Shown: in pieces, positions 1 to 5,949 of the stretch
Layout: each line of letters starts with the position of its first letter
Numbering within the stretch: the first letter of the stretch is position 1
Source of the DNA: Planctomycetota bacterium
Lineage (GTDB): Bacteria; Planctomycetota; Planctomycetia; Pirellulales; Thermoguttaceae
Length of the DNA: 5,949 nt
NCBI GenBank assembly: GCA_023621895.1
Contig: JAMOAF010000856.1
Span: forward strand, 1 to 5,949
Direction: 5' to 3'
Program-made: the position numbers and the translations under genes
The notes under the pieces: generated by a model
Told to the model about the DNA's origin: nothing
Database searches by the model: none
The model's input: the letters and a program-made list of their open reading frames with translations, nothing else

Positions 1-3
1 CCT

Positions 4-53
4 TACCCTGGCTCCCAAGCTCCAGCTTTACCCTGGCTCCCAAGCTCCAGCTT
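4..53. repeat. 25-bp direct repeat, two tandem copies
   Basis: Two identical 25-bp units lie head to tail at 4-28 and 29-53. Each starts with TACCCTGG and ends with CCAGCTT. A third, diverged copy is at 86-110 and differs at three positions: one C to T, and the central CC replaced by GG. The first unit contains only the left arm and centre of the palindrome that is complete in the second unit, so it looks like a partial duplication of that palindrome. No gene can be supported here. Repeats of this wording are, from memory, scattered in planctomycete genomes; that was not checked. Confidence 0.85.
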
Positions 54-60
54 GGGAGCC
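35..60. repeat. Palindrome with 12-bp arms (hairpin A)
   Basis: The left arm GGCTCCCAAGCT (35-46) and right arm AGCTTGGGAGCC (49-60) are perfect reverse complements around a central CC. As RNA or single-stranded DNA it would fold into a stable hairpin with the innermost bases unpaired. No T-tract follows on either strand, so it does not look like a typical intrinsic terminator. It lies about 170 bp past the stop codon of the minus-strand methyltransferase gene. Confidence 0.85.
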
Positions 61-89
61 TTCCTGCCCTCCAAGCGTTGGCTCTTACC

Positions 90-119
90 CTGGTTCCCAA
101 GCTGGAGCTTGGGAACCAG
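90..119. repeat. Palindrome with 14-bp arms (hairpin B)
   Basis: The left arm CTGGTTCCCAAGCT (90-103) and right arm AGCTTGGGAACCAG (106-119) are perfect reverse complements around a central GG. It is a relative of the palindrome at 35-60. Where that one has C37 opposite G58, this one has T94 opposite A115, so both sides changed together and pairing is kept. The right arm runs into the first 18-bp tandem unit at 111. Read on the plus strand, the right half gives the LELGN peptide often seen in spurious planctomycete ORFs. Confidence 0.88.
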
Positions 120-192
120 TTGTGCGGTGGGAACCAGTTGTGCGGTGGGAACGAGGTGTGCGGTGGGAACGAGGTGTGCGGTGGGAACGAGG
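111..192. repeat. 18-bp tandem repeat, about 4.5 copies
   Basis: Four full 18-bp units start at 111, 129, 147 and 165, and a partial unit spans 183-192. The first two are GGGAACCAGTTGTGCGGT and the next two GGGAACGAGGTGTGCGGT, so the order is A-A-B-B-b. Eighteen bases is six codons, so the open frames crossing it encode GNQLCG and GNEVCG hexapeptides. This is expected from the period and is not evidence for a protein. The array ends 34 bp before the stop codon of the minus-strand methyltransferase gene. Confidence 0.92.
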
Positions 193-226
193 CGAAGGGG
201 CGCAGCCGTCGCCAGTCAGCGCCGGT

Positions 227-835
227 CTACGTTCCGCTCCTGCCGGGTTCCGCCGACGACTCCTTCTTCAGCGGCGTCGTCCACAAATAGACAGTGTGCG
301 AGTTGCCGTCCTTGTCCTTGAACTTCTCTTCCCTATCCGGTATGACGCCTCTCATGTCGAAATCGTGCGAGACGATCCGCGAGCCCGGCTTGAGTTTCTC
401 GAGCTGAGGGATGAGCTTCACATTCAGGCTGGGAAGCAGATAAAGCGTGACGACATTGGCAGGGCTCAGGTCGAGCGTAAAGATGTCTTTCTGCTCGATC
501 TTGACGAGGTTTCCGACCTTGTTCTTCTTGACGTTTTCCAGCGATTCCTTGATTCGCTGGGGGTCCACGTCGAACCCCTTGGCCTTGCAGCCGACCTTTT
601 TGGCCGCCGCGACCACGATGCGGCCGTCGCCGCAGCCAAGGTCGTAGAGCACGTCCGTCTTCTTCACGTCGGCCATTTCCAGCATTTTGGCCACGACGTC
701 ATCCGGCGTGGGCACGAAAATGACATCGGGTCTCTTGGGCTTCTCGGCGACTGCTTGCGCGCTGGCCTGGCCACAAAACAACAAGGCCAGCCCAAGCGAG
801 GCTAAGGCAATGCGATAGGAAACAAGTCGAGTCAT
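227..835 (-). CDS. Exported class I SAM-dependent methyltransferase-fold protein
   Basis: The protein has 202 residues. Residues 1-26 form a signal peptide: basic start, hydrophobic stretch at about 9-20, and an ASA|QA signal-peptidase I-type site. The mature part is a compact Rossmann-type methyltransferase. It has the SAM-binding motif I DLGCGDGR at 65-72, the acidic strand-2 motif GFDVDP at 87-92, and a QKDIF segment at 115-119. These are followed by LYLLPSLN at 131-138 and LKPGSRIVSHDF at 148-159. The block pattern VPTP...VLYDLGCGDGR...TLYLLP...SHDFDM resembles the small bacterial family related to eukaryotic FAM173/ATPSCKMT lysine methyltransferases; the substrate cannot be predicted. 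The ATG at 835 was chosen because GAGG lies 8 nt upstream and a signal peptide follows; a 26-residue extension to a TTG at 913 has neither support. SAM is cytoplasmic, so an exported methyltransferase is odd: it may act before export, bind another ligand, or the N-terminus may be a membrane anchor. Confidence 0.9.
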   Translation of the reverse strand: MTRLVSYRIALASLGLALLFCGQASAQAVAEKPKRPDVIFVPTPDDVVAKMLEMADVKKTDVLYDLGCGDGRIVVAAAKKVGCKAKGFDVDPQRIKESLENVKKNKVGNLVKIEQKDIFTLDLSPANVVTLYLLPSLNVKLIPQLEKLKPGSRIVSHDFDMRGVIPDREEKFKDKDGNSHTVYLWTTPLKKESSAEPGRSGT

Positions 836-843
836 GGTGAGAA

Positions 844-847
844 CCTC
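844..847 (-). promoter_or_regulatory. Ribosome binding site for the methyltransferase gene
   Basis: GAGG on the minus strand sits 8 nt upstream of the ATG at 835. It decides the start in favour of the 202-residue protein over the longer reading from a TTG at 913. Confidence 0.6.
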
Positions 848-925
848 GGGGCATGGAAGTCTTTGGCCAACGCGGCGACCGGCCACGCCGCGTCGGCAAA
901 TCCACAACGTCAAGCCGGCCCCATT

Positions 926-954
926 GGTATAACCTGCCTAAACTCGGCAGACAA
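926..954 (-). promoter_or_regulatory. Candidate sigma70-type promoter for the methyltransferase gene
   Basis: On the minus strand, TTGTCT (954-949) and TATACC (931-926) are separated by exactly 17 bp. Each matches the -35 and -10 consensus at four of six positions. Transcription would begin near 919 and leave a leader of about 84 nt before the ATG at 835. Planctomycete promoters are poorly conserved, so this is only a candidate. Confidence 0.35.
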
Positions 955-1100
955 CGGCCCCTCGCGGGCAACCAGAGTCGCCACGAGAATCACCGGGCGT
1001 CGCCATTCGGGGGGCCCGGCTGGCCGGCCCATGCGGCGATCGGTTTGGAGCGAGGTGGAGCCGGATGGACAGTGGCGTAAGCGCGGCGACTAACGGTGAG

Positions 1101-1129
1101 ATGACAACCGGCCCGGGACCGTTTAAGAT
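1101..1129 (+). promoter_or_regulatory. Candidate sigma70-type promoter for the beta-propeller gene
   Basis: ATGACA (1101-1106, five of six consensus positions) and TAAGAT (1124-1129, four of six) are separated by 17 bp. The predicted transcript start near 1136 gives a leader of about 36 nt to the ATG at 1172. That leader contains a Shine-Dalgarno-like AAAGGGA at 1157-1163. The spacing and leader length are both typical. Confidence 0.45.
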
Positions 1130-1171
1130 CGGAGGGACCGAACCATCGCCGAACGCAAAGGGATTGAACTT

Positions 1172-2695
1172 ATGGCTAATCGATCGCTCGCGTGTCTCTT
1201 CGCGGCCGCGATTCTCGCCTGGTTGCCGCCGCCCGGTTCTCCAGCCGGCGACCAGCCTCAATGGGGTGAGCGGTTCTCGCGGAACATGGTTTCTCCGGAG
1301 ACCGGTCTGGCGGACCGTTTCGATCCGTCCAGCGGCCTGAACATCAAGTGGTCGGTCCCCCTCGGGTCGCAGACCTACTCGACGCCGGTGATCTCCGGCG
1401 GAAAGGTCCTGATTGGCACCAACAACGACGCTCCGCGCGATCCGCGCCACCAGGGCGACCGCGGCGTGATGATGTGCTTCAACCAGGCCGACGGCAGCCT
1501 GGCCTGGCAACTCGTCGTGCCCAAACTGGAGGGCGACATCTATCTCGATTGGCCTCGCGCGGGCATCTGCTCGCCGGCTACCGTCGAAGGAGACCGCGTC
1601 TACACGGTGACCAACCGCGACGAAGTGGTCTGCCTCGACCTCGACGGAATGGCCGACGGCAACGACGGGCCGTTTCAGGAGGAAGGCCTCCACATGGCGC
1701 CCGGCGATCAGCCGGCGATGGAAACCGGCCCGCTCGATGCAGACATCCTCTGGCTCTTGGACTTGCGCTCCGCCGCCGGCGTGCGGCCCCACGATTCGGC
1801 CCACTCCTCGATCCTCCTCGACGGCGACTATCTCTACGTCAACACCAGCAACGGTCTGACGGGCAAGCACGACCGGGTCGACAAGCCGGAGGCCCCGAGC
1901 CTCGTGGCGGTTGAGAAGGCCACCGGCCGGCTGGCGGCCGTCGATGGCGTGGGGATCGGCCAGCGGATTTTCCACAGCACCTGGTCGTCGCCCGCCTTGG
2001 GCGTCGTGGCCGGGCGCCGGCTGGTCTTCTTCTGCGGCGGCGACGGCGTGGTGTATGCCTTCGATGCGATTGTTCCGGGGCAGGGTCCAACCAGATCGTC
2101 AGGTGGCGCGGTCAACAAGCTGAACCTCGTCTGGCGGTTCGATTGCGACCCGGCGGCGCCCAAGGAGAACGTGCACCAGTACATCCGCAACCGCCGCGAA
2201 AGCCCCAGCAACATCAAGAGCATGCCGGTGTTTCACGAGGGGCGCCTCTACGTGACCGTGGGCGGCGACATCTGGTGGGGCAAGCACGAGTCCTGGCTGA
2301 AGTGCATCGACGCACGCGGCGAGGGCGACATCACCGCCACGAACCTCCTCTGGTCGTACCCGCTCGGCCCTCACTGCTGCTCGACGCCCTCGATCAGCGA
2401 GGGGCTCGTCTACGTGGCCGACTGCGGCGGCGCGGTCCACTGCGTCGATGCCGCGACCGGCAAGGCCTGCTGGGTTCACCAGGCCGGCGGCGATATCTGG
2501 GCATCGACCCTGGCGGCCGACGGCAAGGTCTACGTGGGAACGCGGCGGGGCGACTTCTGGGTCCTTGCCGCGGGCAGGGAGAATCGCGTGATCGGTTCCG
2601 TCCGGTTGGACGGGCCGGTTCACGGCACGGCTACGGCCGCCGGCGGCGTGCTCTACGCGGCCAGCATGGAGCGGCTTTATGCCATCGGAAGGTGA
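1172..2695 (+). CDS. Exported PQQ-like eight-bladed beta-propeller protein
   Basis: The protein has 507 residues, with a signal peptide at about 1-25 (hydrophobic stretch 6-18). The mature part starts with QPQW and VSPETGL (41-46), an N-terminus typical of planctomycete quinoprotein-like propellers. Eight strand motifs of the form STP/SSP...G..vyv can be counted, near residues 69, 133, 210, 270, 348, 402, 442 and 484, matching an eight-bladed PQQ-type propeller. A long insertion at about 160-205 is rich in Gly and Asp. Many members of this repeat family (PQQ_2) bind no PQQ, and no clear dehydrogenase active site was recognised. A vicinal cysteine pair, C402-C403 in HCCSTPSI, is notable because vicinal disulfides occur beside PQQ in alcohol dehydrogenases; that link here is speculative. 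Further cysteines are at 8, 102, 133, 154, 288, 325, 378, 418, 424 and 433. The start is supported by AAAGGGA upstream. Function is unknown beyond a probable periplasmic or surface role in binding or oxidation. Confidence 0.93.
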   Translation: MANRSLACLFAAAILAWLPPPGSPAGDQPQWGERFSRNMVSPETGLADRFDPSSGLNIKWSVPLGSQTYSTPVISGGKVLIGTNNDAPRDPRHQGDRGVMMCFNQADGSLAWQLVVPKLEGDIYLDWPRAGICSPATVEGDRVYTVTNRDEVVCLDLDGMADGNDGPFQEEGLHMAPGDQPAMETGPLDADILWLLDLRSAAGVRPHDSAHSSILLDGDYLYVNTSNGLTGKHDRVDKPEAPSLVAVEKATGRLAAVDGVGIGQRIFHSTWSSPALGVVAGRRLVFFCGGDGVVYAFDAIVPGQGPTRSSGGAVNKLNLVWRFDCDPAAPKENVHQYIRNRRESPSNIKSMPVFHEGRLYVTVGGDIWWGKHESWLKCIDARGEGDITATNLLWSYPLGPHCCSTPSISEGLVYVADCGGAVHCVDAATGKACWVHQAGGDIWASTLAADGKVYVGTRRGDFWVLAAGRENRVIGSVRLDGPVHGTATAAGGVLYAASMERLYAIGR

Positions 2696-2722
2696 TCGTT
2701 CCCGCCTCGATACTGGCCCAGG

Positions 2723-2788
2723 TTCGCCAAGCGAAAATTGGGACAGTCCTGGGGCGGTGAGAACCGGAGGGCGGACCGGTTGCCGGTC
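2723..2788. repeat. Small hairpins after the beta-propeller gene
   Basis: Two short perfect stems lie beyond the stop at 2695. TTCGC-CAA-GCGAA spans 2723-2735, and GACCGG-TTG-CCGGTC spans 2774-2788. Neither is followed by a T-run on the plus strand, so a factor-independent terminator is not shown. The first abuts the left end of the inverted-repeat element and the second lies inside it. Confidence 0.4.
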
Positions 2789-2954
2789 TCGTTCCAGAAC
2801 CGCGATTGTTCTCTGTTTACGCCGAAGGCCCCGCTGCAAACATCCGCCCCAAGGCCGCAGCCAGCGGTGTCCCCTGACCAAAAACGCCCGAGCAAGGCCA
2901 GCAAGCGCAACGGATTGCTGATCGTTGGGTTTTTTGCAGCCCCAGGACTGTCCC
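2740..2954. mobile_element. 215-bp segment bounded by perfect 16-bp inverted repeats (MITE-like)
   Basis: GGGACAGTCCTGGGGC at 2740-2755 is the exact reverse complement of GCCCCAGGACTGTCCC at 2939-2954. A 16-bp perfect match at this spacing is very unlikely by chance and suggests the ends of a small non-autonomous element or the stem of a long structure. The interior (183 bp) has no supported gene. It carries the hairpin at 2774-2788, a 6-bp stem CAGCAA/TTGCTG (2899-2904 with 2915-2920), and a T6 run at 2930-2935. No target-site duplication is visible directly outside the ends. The right end is 15 bp from the Shine-Dalgarno of the next gene, so that gene's promoter must lie in or before the element; no good promoter was seen there. 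Confidence 0.55.
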
Positions 2955-2969
2955 CCTCAACGATTATTC

Positions 2970-2977
2970 GGAGGTGA
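2970..2977 (+). promoter_or_regulatory. Strong ribosome binding site of the large surface-protein gene
   Basis: GGAGGTGA is complementary to the anti-Shine-Dalgarno over its full length and sits 7 nt before the ATG at 2985. It fixes the start of the long frame and is the strongest ribosome binding site in the window. Confidence 0.85.
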
Positions 2978-2984
2978 AGTGGTT

Positions 2985-5949
2985 ATGACCGGAAAAACAC
3001 TGCGTTGGAGTTGCCTTCTGGCGGCCGCGTTGGCCGGCCTCGGCACTACTGCTTGCCTTGGCCAACCGGCTGCATCCGGCGACCAGGCGGTGCGTTTTCA
3101 AGCCGCAATGCAGAACGCCCCGAGCCTCGTCCGCTACTACACGTTCGAGTCGGTCTCGCTCGAGTCGCCGGCGGCCGAGAGCCTCGGGCGAGAGAAATCG
3201 CCGCTCCGCTACAGCGGCAGCGATCCGCTCGCCGTGGTCGAGGGCCGCGCGCCGGGGCGGAAGGCCGTCCGGCTCGACAACGGACGGTTTGAAGGCGCGC
3301 CGTTCGAGGCGCCGGGTCGGGCGCTGACGGTCGAGATCTGGCTCCGCAAACACGGCCAGGGCGCGCAGCTTGGCAATGGGCAGACCAACGGAATGATCCT
3401 CTGTCTGGGCAACGGTTACTGGGAGGGCATGCGGCTCTCGACCGGCTATCCAGGCAAGGAGGTCCGCTTCGAGATCGGCCGCCCCCAGCCGGCCAACTCG
3501 GTCTCGGCGCAATGGGCGTTCGGCCTTCCTGACGGGGTTTGGCACCACCTGGCCGCTACGTGGGATGGCCGCGTGATGGCGATCTACTGGAACGGTCTGC
3601 CAGTCGCCTCCGCTGAGTACACCGGCCAGTTCACTCCCGCGAAGGCGCTCGTCGTCGGATTCGGCGGCGCGGGGGTCGGATCGCTCAAAATGGACGTCGA
3701 TGAGTTGGCCGTCTTCGATCGCGCCCTGCCGCCGGAAGCGGTCCTGCGCCATGCCCAGTCAGGTCTCGATCTGCCGGAGGCGGCCGACCGGGGCTTCGCC
3801 TTGGCGGCCAGTGCCGCGCTGCAAGCCGACTGGGCCGCGGCCGAACGGCAATACACGGCGTTTGCCAGCGACGTGGCCTTGCCGCCCGGCTGCCGTGCCG
3901 TGGCGGCGATTGCGCAGGCCCACGCTCTCTGGCGCCAGGGCCGGCGGATCGAAACGGCCGCGCTGTGTGCCGGGCTGTTCGAGAATCCGCAAGCGCCCGA
4001 CGGCCTGCGAGAAACCGCCCTGCGGCTGTGCATCGCGGAAGATCGGGGCGTGGTCCGCGCGGCTGCGTCCGCGGCCGTCTCTCGGCGTCTGCTTGCGCTG
4101 CCTGAACTGACTGCCGCGGAGCGAGCGGCCGTGCGGCAGGCCCTGGCGGAGCGCCTGCTCATCGAGGGTGACATCAGCGGCGCTATCAAACAGTACGCGG
4201 ACGTAATCGAGGGTGGCACGCTTTCGGAATTGGAAACCTGGAACGTCCGGCTCCAGGTGGCCCATGCGCACCTGGCCACGAAGGACTACGCCGGGGCCCG
4301 CGGCCTTTACCAGCGGTTGGCGGCCGCCTCCGATGCGCCCCGCGCGGTACGGAGCCTGGCTTCACTCTATGTTGGCCATGCCTTCCAGCGCGAGGGAGAC
4401 TTCAACCAGGCAGCGGCGGCTTTTCTCGAGGCGTCCCAAGACAAAATCGCACTACCACACCACCGGCAGGAAGCGGCCGAGCGGGCGGAGGAAATGCGGC
4501 GATTGGCCGCCGGCCTCCCCAGCCGAGATCCAGGGGCAACACGGATCAGGCTACCGGCCCCACCGAAGCCGGGCGTGGTGTTCCACGTGGCGGCCGATGG
4601 CAACGACGCCAGCGAGGGGACCGAGTCGAAGCCGTTTGCCACCTTGTCGCGCGCCCGAGCGGCCGTCGCGGAGCGAAAGCGGCAGGGCGGCCTGCCGCCG
4701 GGCGGGGCCGCCGTGATGATCCGCGGCGGCGCCTATCCGCTGCGAAGCACCTTCGTATTGACCCAAGCCGATAGCGGGACGCCCGAGGCGCCGGTTTTCT
4801 ACCAGGCCTATCCGGGCGAGCGGCCCGTGTTTTCGGGTGGACTGGGTCTCGAAAAGTTTGGGCCGATCACTGATCCGGCGATCGCCCGCAGGCTTCCCGA
4901 AGCGGCTCGCCGGCAGGTTCTCGAGTGCGATCTGAAGGCGCTTGGGGTCGATCCCCGCGGCTACGGTTTGTCGGGCGACCCGACCAATCCCTGGGTCGAC
5001 CTCTACGTGGACGGCCGGCCGATGGAACTGGCGCGGTGGCCGAACCACGGATTTCTCACCACCGGCTCGGTCCACGCCGGCCGCGACGGCACCGAGCAGG
5101 CGAACCGGGCCGGCACGTTCGAGTTCGCCGAAGATCGCCCGCTCGAGTGGCAGTCGCCCGAAGATATCTGGATGTTCGGCTACTGGGTCCACCTCTGGGC
5201 GGGGCGCAGCGTCCAGGTCGCGAAGATCGACGCGGCTGCTCGGCAGGTGACGACGACCGGCAGCACGGCCTACGGTTACCGCCAAGGCCAGCCCTACTAC
5301 TTTTTCAACGTCCTGGAGGAGCTCGACCAGCCGGGCGAATGGTACTTGGATCGGAGCAGCGGAAAGCTCTACCTGTTTCCGCCCAAATCGCTCGCCGGCG
5401 CGATCGTTGAGATTCCGGTCCTCTCCGAGCCTTTCGCGATCCTCCGCGGGGTGGAACACGTGACGTTCCGCGGCCTGGCGTTCGAACTCGGCCGCGCCGA
5501 CGGAATCGTGATCGAAGGCGGAGAGAAAAACCTGCTCGCCGGCTGCACCGTCAGCCGGCTCGGCGGCAACGGCGTGATCGTCAGCGGCGGCAGGGGGCAC
5601 GGCGTTTTCGGCTGCGACATCCACACGCTCGGCGCCGGCGGCATCCGGGCCTCGGGCGGCGACCGGGCCACGCTCACCGCCGGCGGGCATTTCATCGAGA
5701 ACTGCCACATCCACGATTTCACCCGCATCGACCGCGTCTACGCGCCGGCCGTGCTCCTGGATGGCGTGGGCAACCGGATCACCCACAATCTGCTCCACGA
5801 TTCGCCGCATCACGCCCTCCGCGTCGAGGGCTACGAGCACGAAATCGCCTTCAACGAGATTCACAGCGTCGTCTACGAGTCGGACGACCAGGCGGGGATC
5901 GACATCTACGGCAACCCGGCCTACCGCGGCAACCGGATTCGTTACAACT
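2985..5949 (+). CDS. Large exported LamG / TPR-like / right-handed beta-helix protein (3' end outside window)
   Basis: The frame is open for 988 codons and continues past the right edge. Residues 1-26 are a signal peptide; C24 follows TTA, a poor lipobox. Residues 45-260 form a LamG-like jelly roll: LVRYYTFE at 48-55, VWHHLAATWDG from 185, MDVDELAVFDRALP at 236-249. Residues 265-505 are alanine-rich and helical with TPR-like repeats, for example GDISGAIKQY near 395-404. From 530 comes a beta-helix entry: FHVAADGND (533-541), KPFATLSRARAAV, and IRGGAYPL (from 579). RWPNHGFLT (684-692), NVLEELDQPGEWYLD (775-789) and beta-helix coils from 823 follow. This C-terminal half resembles GH141-type glycoside hydrolases (known members: alpha-L-fucosidase and xylanase); the family assignment is from memory. 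ESDDQAGID at 965-973 is a candidate acidic active-site region. LamG probably binds glycan and the helix part may cleave it, outside the cytoplasm. Activity is inferred only; the protein could be a non-catalytic surface protein. Confidence 0.92.
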   Translation, partial: MTGKTLRWSCLLAAALAGLGTTACLGQPAASGDQAVRFQAAMQNAPSLVRYYTFESVSLESPAAESLGREKSPLRYSGSDPLAVVEGRAPGRKAVRLDNGRFEGAPFEAPGRALTVEIWLRKHGQGAQLGNGQTNGMILCLGNGYWEGMRLSTGYPGKEVRFEIGRPQPANSVSAQWAFGLPDGVWHHLAATWDGRVMAIYWNGLPVASAEYTGQFTPAKALVVGFGGAGVGSLKMDVDELAVFDRALPPEAVLRHAQSGLDLPEAADRGFALAASAALQADWAAAERQYTAFASDVALPPGCRAVAAIAQAHALWRQGRRIETAALCAGLFENPQAPDGLRETALRLCIAEDRGVVRAAASAAVSRRLLALPELTAAERAAVRQALAERLLIEGDISGAIKQYADVIEGGTLSELETWNVRLQVAHAHLATKDYAGARGLYQRLAAASDAPRAVRSLASLYVGHAFQREGDFNQAAAAFLEASQDKIALPHHRQEAAERAEEMRRLAAGLPSRDPGATRIRLPAPPKPGVVFHVAADGNDASEGTESKPFATLSRARAAVAERKRQGGLPPGGAAVMIRGGAYPLRSTFVLTQADSGTPEAPVFYQAYPGERPVFSGGLGLEKFGPITDPAIARRLPEAARRQVLECDLKALGVDPRGYGLSGDPTNPWVDLYVDGRPMELARWPNHGFLTTGSVHAGRDGTEQANRAGTFEFAEDRPLEWQSPEDIWMFGYWVHLWAGRSVQVAKIDAAARQVTTTGSTAYGYRQGQPYYFFNVLEELDQPGEWYLDRSSGKLYLFPPKSLAGAIVEIPVLSEPFAILRGVEHVTFRGLAFELGRADGIVIEGGEKNLLAGCTVSRLGGNGVIVSGGRGHGVFGCDIHTLGAGGIRASGGDRATLTAGGHFIENCHIHDFTRIDRVYAPAVLLDGVGNRITHNLLHDSPHHALRVEGYEHEIAFNEIHSVVYESDDQAGIDIYGNPAYRGNRIRYN

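Larger units (their letters stand above)
836..1171. other. Divergent intergenic region with promoters for both flanking genes
   Basis: These 336 bp separate two genes read outward. No convincing coding frame was found: the short open frames lack ribosome binding sites and recognisable protein content. One sigma70-like promoter candidate is present for each direction (926-954 minus, 1101-1129 plus). A 6-bp inverted repeat, AACGGT at 1092-1097 and ACCGTT at 1118-1123, brackets the plus-strand -35 box and could be an operator half-site pair, but this length is expected by chance fairly often. Confidence 0.6.

Noticed and set aside
111..192. CRISPR array
   Set aside because: The 18-bp units are directly adjacent with no spacers between them, so this is a simple tandem repeat.
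78..290. Small plus-strand open frame encoding LVPKLELGN and repeated GNQLCG/GNEVCG hexapeptides
   Set aside because: It is a translation of the palindrome and the 18-bp tandem array, has no ribosome binding site, and runs antisense into the methyltransferase gene.
122..805. 227-codon plus-strand open frame
   Set aside because: It lies opposite the methyltransferase gene, whose motifs are clear; the plus-strand translation shows no domain and has the biased composition of an antisense shadow.
836..913. N-terminal extension of the methyltransferase to a TTG start at 913
   Set aside because: It would bury the signal peptide 26 residues inside the protein, ignores the GAGG before the ATG at 835, and overlaps the likely leader.
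938..1975. 345-codon minus-strand open frame
   Set aside because: It is antisense to the start of the beta-propeller gene and the promoter region; the composition is typical of a GC-rich shadow frame and no motif is present.
2899..2935. Possible intrinsic terminator: stems CAGCAA/TTGCTG or CAACG/CGTTG, then T6
   Set aside because: The stems are only 5-6 bp with 10-nt loops, are mutually exclusive, and the T-run is not directly adjacent to the stronger one. It is also 200 bp past the beta-propeller stop.
3045..3059. Lipoprotein signal for the large surface protein (C24)
   Set aside because: The residues before the cysteine are T-T-A, lacking the Leu/Val/Ile at -3 of a lipobox; signal peptidase I cleavage is more likely.
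4551..5864. 437-codon minus-strand open frame
   Set aside because: It is long but antisense to the beta-helix domain, with repetitive Ala/Val/Asp/Arg content expected from opposite-strand reading of GC-rich codons; no domain was recognised.

Overview
The window (5,949 bases, GC-rich) looks like chromosomal DNA of a planctomycete, most likely near the Pirellulales. This rests on gene content, not on a marker gene: an exported quinoprotein-like beta-propeller whose N-terminus contains QPQW and VSPETGL, a very large exported LamG/helical-repeat/beta-helix protein, and short palindromes that translate to LVPKLELGN-type peptides. All three proteins carry N-terminal export signals, so the window encodes envelope or extracellular functions only. 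No rRNA, tRNA, CRISPR array or complete insertion sequence was found.

Layout. Positions 1-192 are non-coding repeat DNA: two near-perfect palindromes, a 25-bp direct repeat and an 18-bp tandem repeat. Positions 227-835 (minus strand) encode an exported class I SAM-dependent methyltransferase-fold protein. A 336-bp divergent intergenic region (836-1171) separates it from a plus-strand gene (1172-2695) for an eight-bladed PQQ-like beta-propeller protein, and holds one plausible sigma70-type promoter for each direction. Positions 2696-2984 are non-coding and contain a 215-bp segment (2740-2954) bounded by perfect 16-bp inverted repeats, probably a MITE-like or repeat-derived element. It ends 15 bp before the strong Shine-Dalgarno sequence of the last gene.

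That last gene (2985 to beyond the right edge) is open for 988 codons. It encodes, in order, a signal peptide, a LamG-like (concanavalin-fold) domain, an alpha-helical TPR-like region and a right-handed parallel beta-helix region resembling glycoside hydrolase family 141-type proteins. The architecture suggests surface polysaccharide binding and possibly cleavage.

The genes do not form an obvious single operon: the first is divergent, and the second and third are separated by the inverted-repeat element. No new defence or mobile system is evident. The most unusual points are the covarying palindromes with the tandem repeat growing from one arm, the 16-bp inverted-repeat element placed directly in front of a large surface-protein gene, and the multi-domain design of that protein.
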